NCBI GenBank assembly: GCA_035353055.1
Contig: DAOPYW010000012.1
Span: forward strand, 1 to 37,207
DNA from: JAAYDH01 sp035353055
Lineage (GTDB): Bacteria > Bacillota_I > Bacilli_A > RFN20 > CAG-826
Direction: 5' to 3'
Length of the DNA: 37,207 nt
Translations under genes and position numbers: made by a program
Notes under the pieces: model-generated
Told to the model about the DNA's origin: nothing
The model's input: the letters and a program-made list of their open reading frames with translations, nothing else
Databases searched by the model: none
Shown: positions 7,700 to 15,253 of the stretch, piece by piece
Position numbering within the stretch: position 1 is the first letter of the stretch
Layout of the letters: the number at the start of each line of letters is the position of its first letter

Positions 7700-8200
7700 T
7701 CATTGTTCGCTGAGGGGTCTGACTTTGGCTTTTTTCAGTATCAAGACTAAGGCAATTGCCATCGCCGAGCTGAAAGCCGCTTGGAGGAGGTCAAATGGGC
7801 TTGATGCCCAGAGCATCGCCCAGCCTCCAAAGAGGTAATAGGCTAACGCATAGGTAGGGACAATCGCTAAAGAGCCAATGGGAATCGCGAAATAGGACCA
7901 TTTGCCTTTGAAGACTTTGAAAAGCATGCCAGCAATGATCGCTTCAAAGAGCTTGGCAAAGATCGTGAAAGGGACATAATAGGCTGCTCCGACATATAGA
8001 TCGCCGAGAACAGCTCCGATGACACCGGCGAGTGCTCCGACATAGGGATCGATGAAGCAGGCAGCGAAAAGGATTACCGAATCGCCCAAGTTCACGTATC
8101 CGGTGCTGGCAGGGATATTAATATGGATGAAGGCAGTTGCAACAAAGGTCAGGGCCGCCATCAGGCCAGTCAAGGCCATTTTTCTAACAGTGATTTTCAC
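7700..8200 (-). CDS. ECF transporter S component
   Basis: A 166-residue, strongly hydrophobic protein with about six membrane segments, the size and layout of vitamin-binding S components of energy-coupling factor transporters. Hallmarks are the TGYVNLGDSVI loop after the first segment, GALAGVIGAVLGDL, and YVPFTIFAKLFEAIIAG, as in the ECF_trS / HmpT-like group. It would bind one vitamin or precursor and join a shared EcfA-A'-T module encoded elsewhere; none is in this window. The substrate cannot be read from the sequence, and no riboswitch precedes it, since the promoter gives a leader of only about 17 nt. The start codon is GTG with GGGGAG 5 nt upstream. Confidence 0.88.
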   Translation of the reverse strand: MKITVRKMALTGLMAALTFVATAFIHINIPASTGYVNLGDSVILFAACFIDPYVGALAGVIGAVLGDLYVGAAYYVPFTIFAKLFEAIIAGMLFKVFKGKWSYFAIPIGSLAIVPTYALAYYLFGGWAMLWASSPFDLLQAAFSSAMAIALVLILKKAKVRPLSEQ

Positions 8201-8223
8201 AAAATCTCCCCGATTTGGTTTTC

Positions 8224-8252
8224 ATGATACAACGGATCACAGCGCTTGTGAA
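8224..8252 (-). promoter_or_regulatory. Promoter of the ECF S-component gene
   Basis: Minus strand: -35 TTCACA (8247-8252), 17-bp spacer, -10 TATCAT (8224-8229). There is no room for a structured leader before the GTG at 8200. Confidence 0.65.
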
Positions 8253-8429
8253 GAATTTGGCGGCTGTTTCTTAAGAGAAGCGATTTTATATTCGAAAAAA
8301 GGGCAGTTCAACGAGCAGCGATGTCAGTTTTGACACATAATAAAACGGAAATTTTATTGGTAACAACCGCTCTGTTTTGGCTGATTTTGAAGGAATCCTT
8401 AAACAATCATCGATTTTTCCTCAATATAA

Positions 8430-8457
8430 TTGACTTTAGTAAAATCCCCTATAGAAT
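8430..8457 (+). promoter_or_regulatory. Promoter of the YitT gene
   Basis: -35 TTGACT (8430-8435), 16-bp spacer, -10 TAGAAT (8452-8457). The ribosome site AGAAGGAG precedes the ATG at 8503. Confidence 0.6.
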
Positions 8458-8502
8458 GTTATCTAGGACAGCTCAAACTTATTGTTCAGAAGGAGTATTT
8501 TT

Positions 8503-9408
8503 ATGCCAGAAAAGAAAAAAATGTCGCCAGTCTTAAAAGTTGTGATTGCCTATGTCGCAATTATCTTTGCTTCTTTCCTATTTGCCCTTTCCACGTATAT
8601 GTTCTTGGTGCCTGCTAAACTCATTCCTGGCGGCGTGACGGGAATCGCTTCAATGATTCAAGTCATCACTGGCTTTCCGGCGCAATACTCCATATTAATC
8701 ATCAACGTTCCAATCTTGATTTGCGCTCTTATCTTCCTCGAGAAGAAGGTCGCCATTCGAAGCATCTTTGCCATCTTGTGCATCAGCGGATGGATGCAGC
8801 TATTCTCTTTGCTGAACATGTATCGCTATGTCAATGATACACAACCGCTTATTTCCGCTATTATATCTGGTGTTTTGACCGGTGTTGCAGTCGGCATATT
8901 AATCAATGTCAATAGCAGCTCAGGCGGAACTGAATTGACTGGAATCATGATTCAAAAAAAGCTAAAAGATGTCAAGGTTTCATATATCATTTTCGTTATT
9001 AACTTTGTGAGTGTCACGGTTAACGCCATCGTGTTCTTGTGCAAAAACACTGTCACATTGGAGCAAGTATTCGTCTTGTTCGTCTGTTCAATCATCCAAA
9101 ACTTTATCAACTCCAAGAGCGTCGATTTAATCCTCAATGGCTTAAGCTCGGCGGTCAAATTTGAAATCGTCACCAAAAAGGCAGAGGAAGTCACCCGCGC
9201 CCTTCTCCGTGAGAAAAAGTATTCCATCACCACTCTCGAAAGCAAGGGAGGGTATTTCGAAGAGAACAGCAAGACCCTTGTCTGCGTCGTGTCCAAACTG
9301 CAGATTTCAAATTTCAAGAAAGTCGTTCGCGAAAGCGATCCTTCCGCCTTTATGTTTTCCATTGAGACCAAAGAAGTCTTGGGCCGTAACTTCAAGAAAA
9401 AGAGATAG
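8503..9408 (+). CDS. YitT family membrane protein
   Basis: A 301-residue protein. About five or six membrane segments span residues 12-215 with the YitT features LVPAKLIPGGVTGIASMI and SSSGGTELTGIM. They are followed by a soluble C-terminal DUF2179 domain (about 220-300), where TRALLREKKYSITTLESKGGYF and the ending VLGRNFKKK are typical. The transport or signalling role of YitT proteins is not established. The ATG at 8503 is preceded by AGAAGGAG at good spacing; reading from 8482 would include the ribosome site. It is a single-gene unit closed by a hairpin at 9435. Confidence 0.93.
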   Translation: MPEKKKMSPVLKVVIAYVAIIFASFLFALSTYMFLVPAKLIPGGVTGIASMIQVITGFPAQYSILIINVPILICALIFLEKKVAIRSIFAILCISGWMQLFSLLNMYRYVNDTQPLISAIISGVLTGVAVGILINVNSSSGGTELTGIMIQKKLKDVKVSYIIFVINFVSVTVNAIVFLCKNTVTLEQVFVLFVCSIIQNFINSKSVDLILNGLSSAVKFEIVTKKAEEVTRALLREKKYSITTLESKGGYFEENSKTLVCVVSKLQISNFKKVVRESDPSAFMFSIETKEVLGRNFKKKR

Positions 9409-9434
9409 AAATTCTTCTGAATATATTTAAAGTG

Positions 9435-9460
9435 AAAGATATTTTATATCTTTTTCTTTT
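9435..9460 (+). terminator. Terminator of the YitT gene
   Basis: AAAGATAT TTT ATATCTTT hairpin followed by a T-rich tail. It overlaps the last codons of the convergent signal peptidase gene. On the minus strand it lacks a T run. Confidence 0.6.
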
Positions 9461-10049
9461 TATCTTTGCTTGCTTTGACCAATTGGTATGTCACCAATCC
9501 GCCAATCGAGGCAGCTCCCAATCCTAAGTATAAATATGGAGAATAGAAGACATTAATAAAATCGCCGAGTGATTCGCCGCTTTTGATAATTTGTGCGCAT
9601 CGCCCAACTAAATCTTTTTCAGTCACAAAATATGGATTGGCCTCTGTTCCCCAGAGATCATATTTGTTGGCATCGTCAGCGGGCAGATTACGATTGCTCT
9701 CCGAATAGGTCAAGATATGCCCTTGTTCATCCACGTAGCCAAAATAGTGAATGACAAAGATTTTTTCCACCATCTCGAGGTCGCCCATCTGCCGCTTGGT
9801 ATTAAAGAGGATGATGTCGCCAGAATTTAAATCATCTTCTTTCGCTCTTTCGGCTAAAACATAGTCATTAACTTGAATCACTGGATCCATGGAGGCGCTT
9901 TTGACGCGATAGTAACCGACGCCAAAGATTTTGATCATTCCATTAGGGACAATAAGCGTCAATAAAAGGACAAAGATAAAAAAGGAGGCGACTAAAGCAT
10001 AGATCGAGCCAAGTATTATTTTGACAACGTTCTTCTTTTTTGCTTCCAT
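9444..10049 (-). CDS. Type I signal peptidase (S26, SipW-like)
   Basis: A 201-residue membrane serine protease that would cleave signal peptides of exported proteins. A membrane segment at about 10-34 precedes the catalytic serine S53 in VKSASMDP, then VNDYVLAERAKEDDLNSGDIILF (box C). A second membrane segment near 170-192 gives the two-segment layout of the SipW/ER-type. The box D motif that normally reads HRI or KRV reads VEKIF (94-98), so the usual catalytic histidine is replaced by Glu95 with Lys96 next to it; which residue acts as base is unclear. It begins 4 bp after atpD and is the last gene of the V-ATPase operon. Confidence 0.85.
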   Translation of the reverse strand: MEAKKKNVVKIILGSIYALVASFFIFVLLLTLIVPNGMIKIFGVGYYRVKSASMDPVIQVNDYVLAERAKEDDLNSGDIILFNTKRQMGDLEMVEKIFVIHYFGYVDEQGHILTYSESNRNLPADDANKYDLWGTEANPYFVTEKDLVGRCAQIIKSGESLGDFINVFYSPYLYLGLGAASIGGLVTYQLVKASKDKKKKI

Positions 10050-10053
10050 CTTC

Positions 10054-10662
10054 TTACTTTTGTCTCGCCTTGATTACTTTCATGCGGACGAATTCTTCCC
10101 GCTCCCGCTCCTCGAGCACTTCCGAGATATACTTAATGTTTTCAATCAGATTAGGAATGACGATGTTCTCCAGAGCATTAGCCCGCTTTTGGGCTTTTCT
10201 GATGCCGTTAGCAAGGCTGTAGACGGCATTGTCAATTTCCGCTAGTTTGACCGTCAAATCTCGGGCTTTTAAAAACATTTGATAGGCGTAATCAAATTTG
10301 GAATTAGTTGATTTCAGCCCATAGGAAAGGCTGATTTTTTTGGGGGTATGAGTGACGACCGGAATGTCGACTCCCATCACGTTTCTAAATGATAGATGAA
10401 CGCCATTGTCGATAGGAATCGCTTTGGTGATCTCGTTGACGATTCCAAGAGTGATGTTTGTCTCTTGCAGAGCGAGATAAGCTTTGGAGTAGACAGAGTA
10501 AATCTGGTCTCTTATCTCATTGACTTTAGGCATCAGCAAAAGCATCTCACGAACAAGAATATTTTTTTTGCGCTCCATCAAAGATTGCCCGGTGGTCGCT
10601 AAACTAAGCGATTTTTTAATCGCCATCAAATTGCTTTTTGTGGGAATTGCTTTGCTGTTCAT
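10054..10662 (-). CDS. atpD: V-type ATP synthase subunit D
   Basis: A 202-residue central-stalk subunit that rotates inside the A3B3 head and links it to the membrane rotor. The N-terminal motif AIPTKSNLMAIKKSLSLATTG, the long helical hairpin at both ends, and the C-terminal ALENIVIPNLIENIKYI are diagnostic of ATP-synt_D. Its ATG overlaps the TAA of atpB (TAATG), indicating translational coupling, with AAAGGA upstream. Length is normal for the family. Confidence 0.97.
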   Translation of the reverse strand: MNSKAIPTKSNLMAIKKSLSLATTGQSLMERKKNILVREMLLLMPKVNEIRDQIYSVYSKAYLALQETNITLGIVNEITKAIPIDNGVHLSFRNVMGVDIPVVTHTPKKISLSYGLKSTNSKFDYAYQMFLKARDLTVKLAEIDNAVYSLANGIRKAQKRANALENIVIPNLIENIKYISEVLEEREREEFVRMKVIKARQK

Positions 10663-12107
10663 TATTTTCCTTTCGCAATGATCTTGTTAACCAGAGTCGA
10701 GGCTTTTAAATTGAAGCGCTGAAAAGCGCGATCAGGATTATAGTATTTTTCGATTAGTTGATCGCTGACATTAGTCAATTCATTCTTCGGCAAGATGCTC
10801 AGTAAATCCCAGCCTAAATCGAGGGAAAAAGGAACATCCCGGTTTTGGTCTCTTTGATTTAAGAAATTCTGCTCAAAGAGGTTGCCAAACAAGATGAAAA
10901 CTTGATCATTTTCATTGAGTTCATCCTCGCCGATGACCGAGGCTAGAGAGCGAATGTCTTGGACTTTCGCATAGCTCGCAAATAACTGGTTAGCTAGAGA
11001 TTGGTGATCTTCTCTCGTGTATTTAGCCCCAATGCCATCTTTCATCAATCTCGAAAGAGATGGAAGAATGCTGATTGGGGGAAAGATGCCTTTTTGATAC
11101 AACTCTCGATCGAGGACTATTTGTCCTTCCGTAATATAGCCAGTCAAATCCGGCACTGGGTGAGTAATATCGTCGTTAGGCATAGTTAGAATCGGAATTT
11201 GAGTGACAGAGCCCTTCTTGCCGATGGCCATTCCCGCTCTTTCATAAAGGCTGGATAGATCGCTATACAAATAGCCAGGGTAGCCTTTGCGGGCAGGGAT
11301 TTCTCCCATCGAAGAAGAGAATTCGCGAAGCGCTTCGCAATAAGCGGTCATATCGGTCAAGACAACGAGGACGTTGTAATCTAATTCATAAGCGAGATAT
11401 TCCGCGGCAGTTAAAGCGGCTCTAGGAGTGAGCAATCTCTCGATGATGGGATCGTTAGCTAAATTGGTGAACATCACCACTCGGTCCATCACTCGAGCAT
11501 CAGAGAAAGTTTGCTGAAAGTAATGAGCGACATCATGTTTGACGCCCATCGCTGCGAAGACGATGCAGAACTTCTCATCGCTGTCGCTCGTGCCAGTGAT
11601 TTTGGCTTGGCGGACAATTTGCACCGCTAGTTCGTTATGCGGGAGGCCAGTGCCAGTAAATATCGGCAGTTTCTGACCGCGAATTAAAGTTGTTAAAACG
11701 TCGATAGAAGAGATGCCGGTTTGAATATAATTGCGAGGATAGACGCGCATCACAGGGTTGAGAGGCTCGCCATTGACATCCCTTTTAAGGCTCGCAAAAA
11801 CAGGTGAAAGGCCATCGATGGGTCGACCTGCTCCATCAAAGATGCGCCCGAGCATCTCTTTGGAAAGAGCGAGCTCTAGGGGTTTGCCAAGAAATTCAGC
11901 TCTGACTTCATCGAGGCTGATCTCGTGGGTTCCTTCGAAGACTTGAATAGCGACTTTGTCACCATCAATCGCGATGACGCGCCCGTTGCGAACTTGACCA
12001 TTTTTAAGCCGGAGTTCCACTACTTCTTCATAGCCGACACCGCTGACACCTTCCAAAAAGACTAGCGGGCCATTGATTGCTGATAAGCCAATATATTGTA
12101 TTGCCAT
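10662..12107 (-). CDS. atpB: V-type ATP synthase subunit B
   Basis: A 481-residue non-catalytic head subunit. It has the alpha/beta fold of rotary ATPases but a degenerate P-loop (FTGTGLPHNELAVQ), as expected for B. Also typical are GRIFDGAGRPIDG, RVYPRNYIQTGISSIDVL and SMGEIPARKGYPGYLYSDLSSLYERAG. Full length. AAGGAGG lies 4 nt before the ATG. It is between atpA (9 bp upstream) and atpD (overlapping). Confidence 0.98.
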   Translation of the reverse strand: MAIQYIGLSAINGPLVFLEGVSGVGYEEVVELRLKNGQVRNGRVIAIDGDKVAIQVFEGTHEISLDEVRAEFLGKPLELALSKEMLGRIFDGAGRPIDGLSPVFASLKRDVNGEPLNPVMRVYPRNYIQTGISSIDVLTTLIRGQKLPIFTGTGLPHNELAVQIVRQAKITGTSDSDEKFCIVFAAMGVKHDVAHYFQQTFSDARVMDRVVMFTNLANDPIIERLLTPRAALTAAEYLAYELDYNVLVVLTDMTAYCEALREFSSSMGEIPARKGYPGYLYSDLSSLYERAGMAIGKKGSVTQIPILTMPNDDITHPVPDLTGYITEGQIVLDRELYQKGIFPPISILPSLSRLMKDGIGAKYTREDHQSLANQLFASYAKVQDIRSLASVIGEDELNENDQVFILFGNLFEQNFLNQRDQNRDVPFSLDLGWDLLSILPKNELTNVSDQLIEKYYNPDRAFQRFNLKASTLVNKIIAKGK

Positions 12108-12116
12108 AGTGCCTCC

Positions 12117-13865
12117 TTATTCGACTTTGCTGATCGCTGAAACAATGCGTTCCTTCAATCGGTCAAAACTTTTGATTTCATCATTCTTAATTTGATATTT
12201 CATCTTGGTTACCTCCTCGAAAAGACCGGTCTTCAAGACTAGGGACAAGGGCTTGCCTTGAGAAATCGCTTTATCGGTCTCATCATAGAGGAGTAAGATG
12301 GCTTCAATCATCGCTTGCTGTTTGCGGAGCGGGACATAGGTATCTTCTTCATGGAAAGCGCTCTGCTGCAAGAATCCTTGGCGGATCACGCGGCCGATTT
12401 CTAGAACCAATTTTTGATCGTCGGGCAAGACATCATTGCCGATCAAGCGGACGATTTCCATCAGCTTGTCCTCTTGCGCTAAGAGAGTTCTAATTCTCGT
12501 GCGATCTTTCATGAAGCGAGGTCCATAATGCTTGTTATACCACGGAGTTAAGTCATTTAAATATTCGCTGTAACTCAAATGCCAGTTGACTGATGGATAA
12601 TGGCGCTGATAGGCCAAGTTTTTATCGAGAGCCCAGAAGCAGCGGACGAATCGCTTGGTGTTCTGAGTGACAGGCTCAGAGAAATCAGCACCTTGTGGGC
12701 TGACTGCTCCAATAATTGACACTGATCCTCTAGTGCCATTTTGATTAATCACCATCCCCGCTCGCTCATAGAATTGGGCAATGCGAGAGGGAAGATAGGC
12801 GGGAAAGCCTTCTTCGGCAGGCATCTCTTCGAGGCGGCCGCTGATTTCGCGGAGGGCTTCCGCCCATCGAGAAGTCGAATCAGCCATCATCGCAACGTTA
12901 TAACCCATGTCGCGATAGTACTCAGCGATGGTAATGCCAGTATAAATGCTTGCTTCGCGAGCAGCGACCGGCATATTGGAAGTATTAGCGATGAGGACGG
13001 TTCTTTCCATCAATGATTTATGGGTATGGGGATCAATTAGGCTCTGGAATTCTTCCAAGACTTGCGTCATCTCGTTACCGCGTTCGCCGCAGCCAACATA
13101 GACGATAATATCAGCATCGCACCATTTGGCTAACTGATGCTGCATCATGGTTTTTCCTGCTCCAAAACCGCCGGGAATCACCGCAGCGCCGCCTTTTGCG
13201 AGTGGAAATAGAGTGTCGATGACTCTCTGGCCCGTTATTAGAGGAATATCGAGAAGCAGATGTTCTTGGGTGGGGCGAGGTATTTTTATCGGCCATTCTT
13301 GGACGAGATTAATCGGATGGATATTTCCTTCTGCATCTTTAACTTTTGCGATGTTGGTTTTAATTGTGTATTTGCCATCCGCTCGGCATTCGATGATCTC
13401 GCCGGAAAGATTCGAAGGAATCATCACTTTGTTGGTGATGGCGCTCGTTTCAGGCACGAGAGCGATAATCTGTCCCGGAGAGACGACATCGCCTTCCTTA
13501 GCGAGCATTTGGACATGCCATAACCTCTCTTCGTCAAGAGGAGCGACTTGGCTGCCAGGAGCGATAAAGATGCCTTCCTTCTGGCTGATCGTTTTAAGAG
13601 GGCGCTGAATCCCATCGAAAATATTGTTCAGTATCCCAGGTCCCAGGACGAGAGAAACAAGAGTTTTGGTCCCGATGACTTCATCGCCTTTTTTGAGCCC
13701 TGATGTCGATTCATAAACTTGAATAATCGTCTCTTTCTTGGAAATAGAGATGACTTCTCCCATCAGCTTTTTGGGACCGACATAGACTTTTTCAAGCATT
13801 GAAAAAGCTTCCGTGTCGCGAACTTTTATGACCGGACCATTGACTGCATAGATTAGATTTTTCAT
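12117..13865 (-). CDS. atpA: V-type ATP synthase subunit A (catalytic)
   Basis: A 582-residue catalytic subunit. The P-loop PGGFGAGKT is at 231-239, followed by CGERGNEMTQVLEEF and MMADSTSRWAEALREISGRLEEMPAEEGFPAYL. The V/A-type insertion of about 90 residues before the P-loop is present (about 110-200). It hydrolyses or makes ATP in the cytoplasmic head. AAGGAG precedes the ATG. No inteins or truncation. Confidence 0.99.
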   Translation of the reverse strand: MKNLIYAVNGPVIKVRDTEAFSMLEKVYVGPKKLMGEVISISKKETIIQVYESTSGLKKGDEVIGTKTLVSLVLGPGILNNIFDGIQRPLKTISQKEGIFIAPGSQVAPLDEERLWHVQMLAKEGDVVSPGQIIALVPETSAITNKVMIPSNLSGEIIECRADGKYTIKTNIAKVKDAEGNIHPINLVQEWPIKIPRPTQEHLLLDIPLITGQRVIDTLFPLAKGGAAVIPGGFGAGKTMMQHQLAKWCDADIIVYVGCGERGNEMTQVLEEFQSLIDPHTHKSLMERTVLIANTSNMPVAAREASIYTGITIAEYYRDMGYNVAMMADSTSRWAEALREISGRLEEMPAEEGFPAYLPSRIAQFYERAGMVINQNGTRGSVSIIGAVSPQGADFSEPVTQNTKRFVRCFWALDKNLAYQRHYPSVNWHLSYSEYLNDLTPWYNKHYGPRFMKDRTRIRTLLAQEDKLMEIVRLIGNDVLPDDQKLVLEIGRVIRQGFLQQSAFHEEDTYVPLRKQQAMIEAILLLYDETDKAISQGKPLSLVLKTGLFEEVTKMKYQIKNDEIKSFDRLKERIVSAISKVE

Positions 13866-13879
13866 TGCTTGATTACTCC

Positions 13880-14455
13880 TTATTCACTCGGCCACTCAGC
13901 GTGGTCGTAAAACCAACTTTGGGCTTCCTTAATTTTCTTTTTTAACGATTCGTCAATCATCGTCCTCTGATCTTTTGATTTGATGATAAATCCCCCGATG
14001 AGGCCGGGAGAAAGTTCGATATTGACGCCTTTTAATTCACTGTGAATTACTGTATCTTCAGGAGAAACTAGCAGGCTGGAACAATCGCTTAGATCATAGA
14101 GTGAAAGCTTATTTAAAAGCCACGGGCGATATCGCTCGCTCTGAACAAATTTAGTTATTTCCTCTTCCAACTTTAAAAACAATTGCTCGAGAAGCTTCTG
14201 TTTTTTGCGCATCAAAGAGAGGCGCTTTTGATATTGCAAAGCAGAAATCTTTAAATTGTATTCTCTTCCGAGAGTCTGCTTTTCGTTCTCGACGAGGCTC
14301 TCCTGCTCTTCGCTCAGCTCTTTGTTGATTGAGACTTGAGCTTTGCCTTTCAGATCATCGATATCCTTTTGCAGCTTCTCGACGATTTTTTCGACTTCTT
14401 CATCGATAGTCTTTTTAAAGAAATAATAAAGATCATCTCTATTTTGATATTCCAT
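13880..14455 (-). CDS. atpE: V-type ATP synthase subunit E
   Basis: A 191-residue peripheral-stalk subunit. The first 100 residues are a long charged coiled coil; the C-terminal part (about 110-190) is the globular domain that binds A/B. Sequence conservation is low, as usual for E, and the call rests on size, architecture (DESLKKKIKEAQ near the end) and operon position. GGGGAG lies upstream of the ATG, and the start overlaps the end of the F gene by 17 bp. Confidence 0.85.
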   Translation of the reverse strand: MEYQNRDDLYYFFKKTIDEEVEKIVEKLQKDIDDLKGKAQVSINKELSEEQESLVENEKQTLGREYNLKISALQYQKRLSLMRKKQKLLEQLFLKLEEEITKFVQSERYRPWLLNKLSLYDLSDCSSLLVSPEDTVIHSELKGVNIELSPGLIGGFIIKSKDQRTMIDESLKKKIKEAQSWFYDHAEWPSE

Positions 14456-14777
14456 CTTGATCTCCCCTCAGATTAACTCCGACAGCTTTCGATACATAAG
14501 CATCGATTTTTTCGCCAATTTTGGCATTTCCGTGGCGATCGGGAATCTCCACGATCAAACTATGGGTATCGCGAAGCTTTAATTCCGAGATGACATCCGG
14601 GGCTAAATCGATCAATTTAGTCGTCACCAAAACAACGGAAATGCTCGGATTAATGAGAACTTGTTCGAGTTTCTTCAAGAAAGTATCTCGATCGCGAACA
14701 ACCTCTCCTTCGATGCCGACTAATCTCATTCCCACTAATGTGTCGGTGCTGTCACTGAAACAGTAAAACTTCTCCAT
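14439..14777 (-). CDS. atpF: V-type ATP synthase subunit F
   Basis: A 112-residue central-stalk subunit with a Rossmann-like fold. KFYCFSDSTDTLVGMRLVGIEG is the family N-terminus (in many relatives GDxDTVxGFRLAGI). The C-terminal helix is charged. It binds subunit D and modulates activity. It overlaps the downstream E gene and follows K by 9 bp. Confidence 0.92.
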   Translation of the reverse strand: MEKFYCFSDSTDTLVGMRLVGIEGEVVRDRDTFLKKLEQVLINPSISVVLVTTKLIDLAPDVISELKLRDTHSLIVEIPDRHGNAKIGEKIDAYVSKAVGVNLRGDQDGISK

Positions 14778-14786
14778 ATTTCGCCT

Positions 14787-15242
14787 TTAAGCAATGACAG
14801 GAATATTGTTGAGGATCAAAATCGAAATCAGCAAACCATAGATAGCCACACCTTCACCTAAGGCGACGAAGATGAGCGCTTTGCCTAAGTTTTTGGGGTT
14901 TTCCGAAATTGCTCCAATAGCCGCAGGAGCTGCAGCAGCGACGGCTATGCCAGCTCCGAGAGCAGAGCAACCAGTAGCAATAGCTGCGCCGATATAGCCA
15001 AAGGCAGCGGCTTGCTTATAGATTTCGCCTGTGATAGTCGAATCGCTTGGAATTTCCGCGCCTAATACTCCTGGAGCCACCAAAACGGTTCCAATAATCA
15101 AGGCAAAGAAAAGGCTGACATGCAAGATGATGCGCTTTTTTGCTTTGCCGGCGGTAACTTTGCCTCTAAATACTTTTACCAACGGTAAGCAGATCAGAAC
15201 TAGACCGACCAAGACCGAGCCAAGAACAATCCATTCATTCAT
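14787..15242 (-). CDS. atpK: V-type ATP synthase subunit K (rotor proteolipid)
   Basis: A 151-residue ring subunit. An extra N-terminal pair of membrane segments (about 4-24, 38-62) comes before the classical c-type hairpin (about 78-105 and 120-146). The ion-binding carboxylate is Glu130 in FVALGEGVAIYGLLISILIL. The first helix of the hairpin (GYIGAAIATGCSALGAG) shows no glutamine like those that help bind sodium in Enterococcus NtpK or Ilyobacter c rings, and Glu130 is followed by Gly. This leans toward proton coupling, but that is inference. The two-segment leader is common in clostridial K subunits. AGGAGG precedes the ATG. Confidence 0.95.
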   Translation of the reverse strand: MNEWIVLGSVLVGLVLICLPLVKVFRGKVTAGKAKKRIILHVSLFFALIIGTVLVAPGVLGAEIPSDSTITGEIYKQAAAFGYIGAAIATGCSALGAGIAVAAAAPAAIGAISENPKNLGKALIFVALGEGVAIYGLLISILILNNIPVIA

Positions 15243-15253
15243 ATAAATACCTC

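Larger units (their letters stand above)
8201..8502. other. Divergent intergenic region (ECF / YitT)
   Basis: About 300 bp between two divergent genes. It holds the ECF promoter at its left end and the YitT promoter at its right end. I see no gene, riboswitch or repeat in between. Confidence 0.6.

Noticed and set aside
8201..8502. Vitamin riboswitch for the ECF S component
   Set aside because: The promoter at 8224-8252 leaves a leader of about 17 nt, too short for any aptamer.
13147..13608. Plus-strand open frames inside the V-ATPase genes
   Set aside because: They are antisense shadows of clearly conserved atpA and other subunits, with no ribosome sites or family features.
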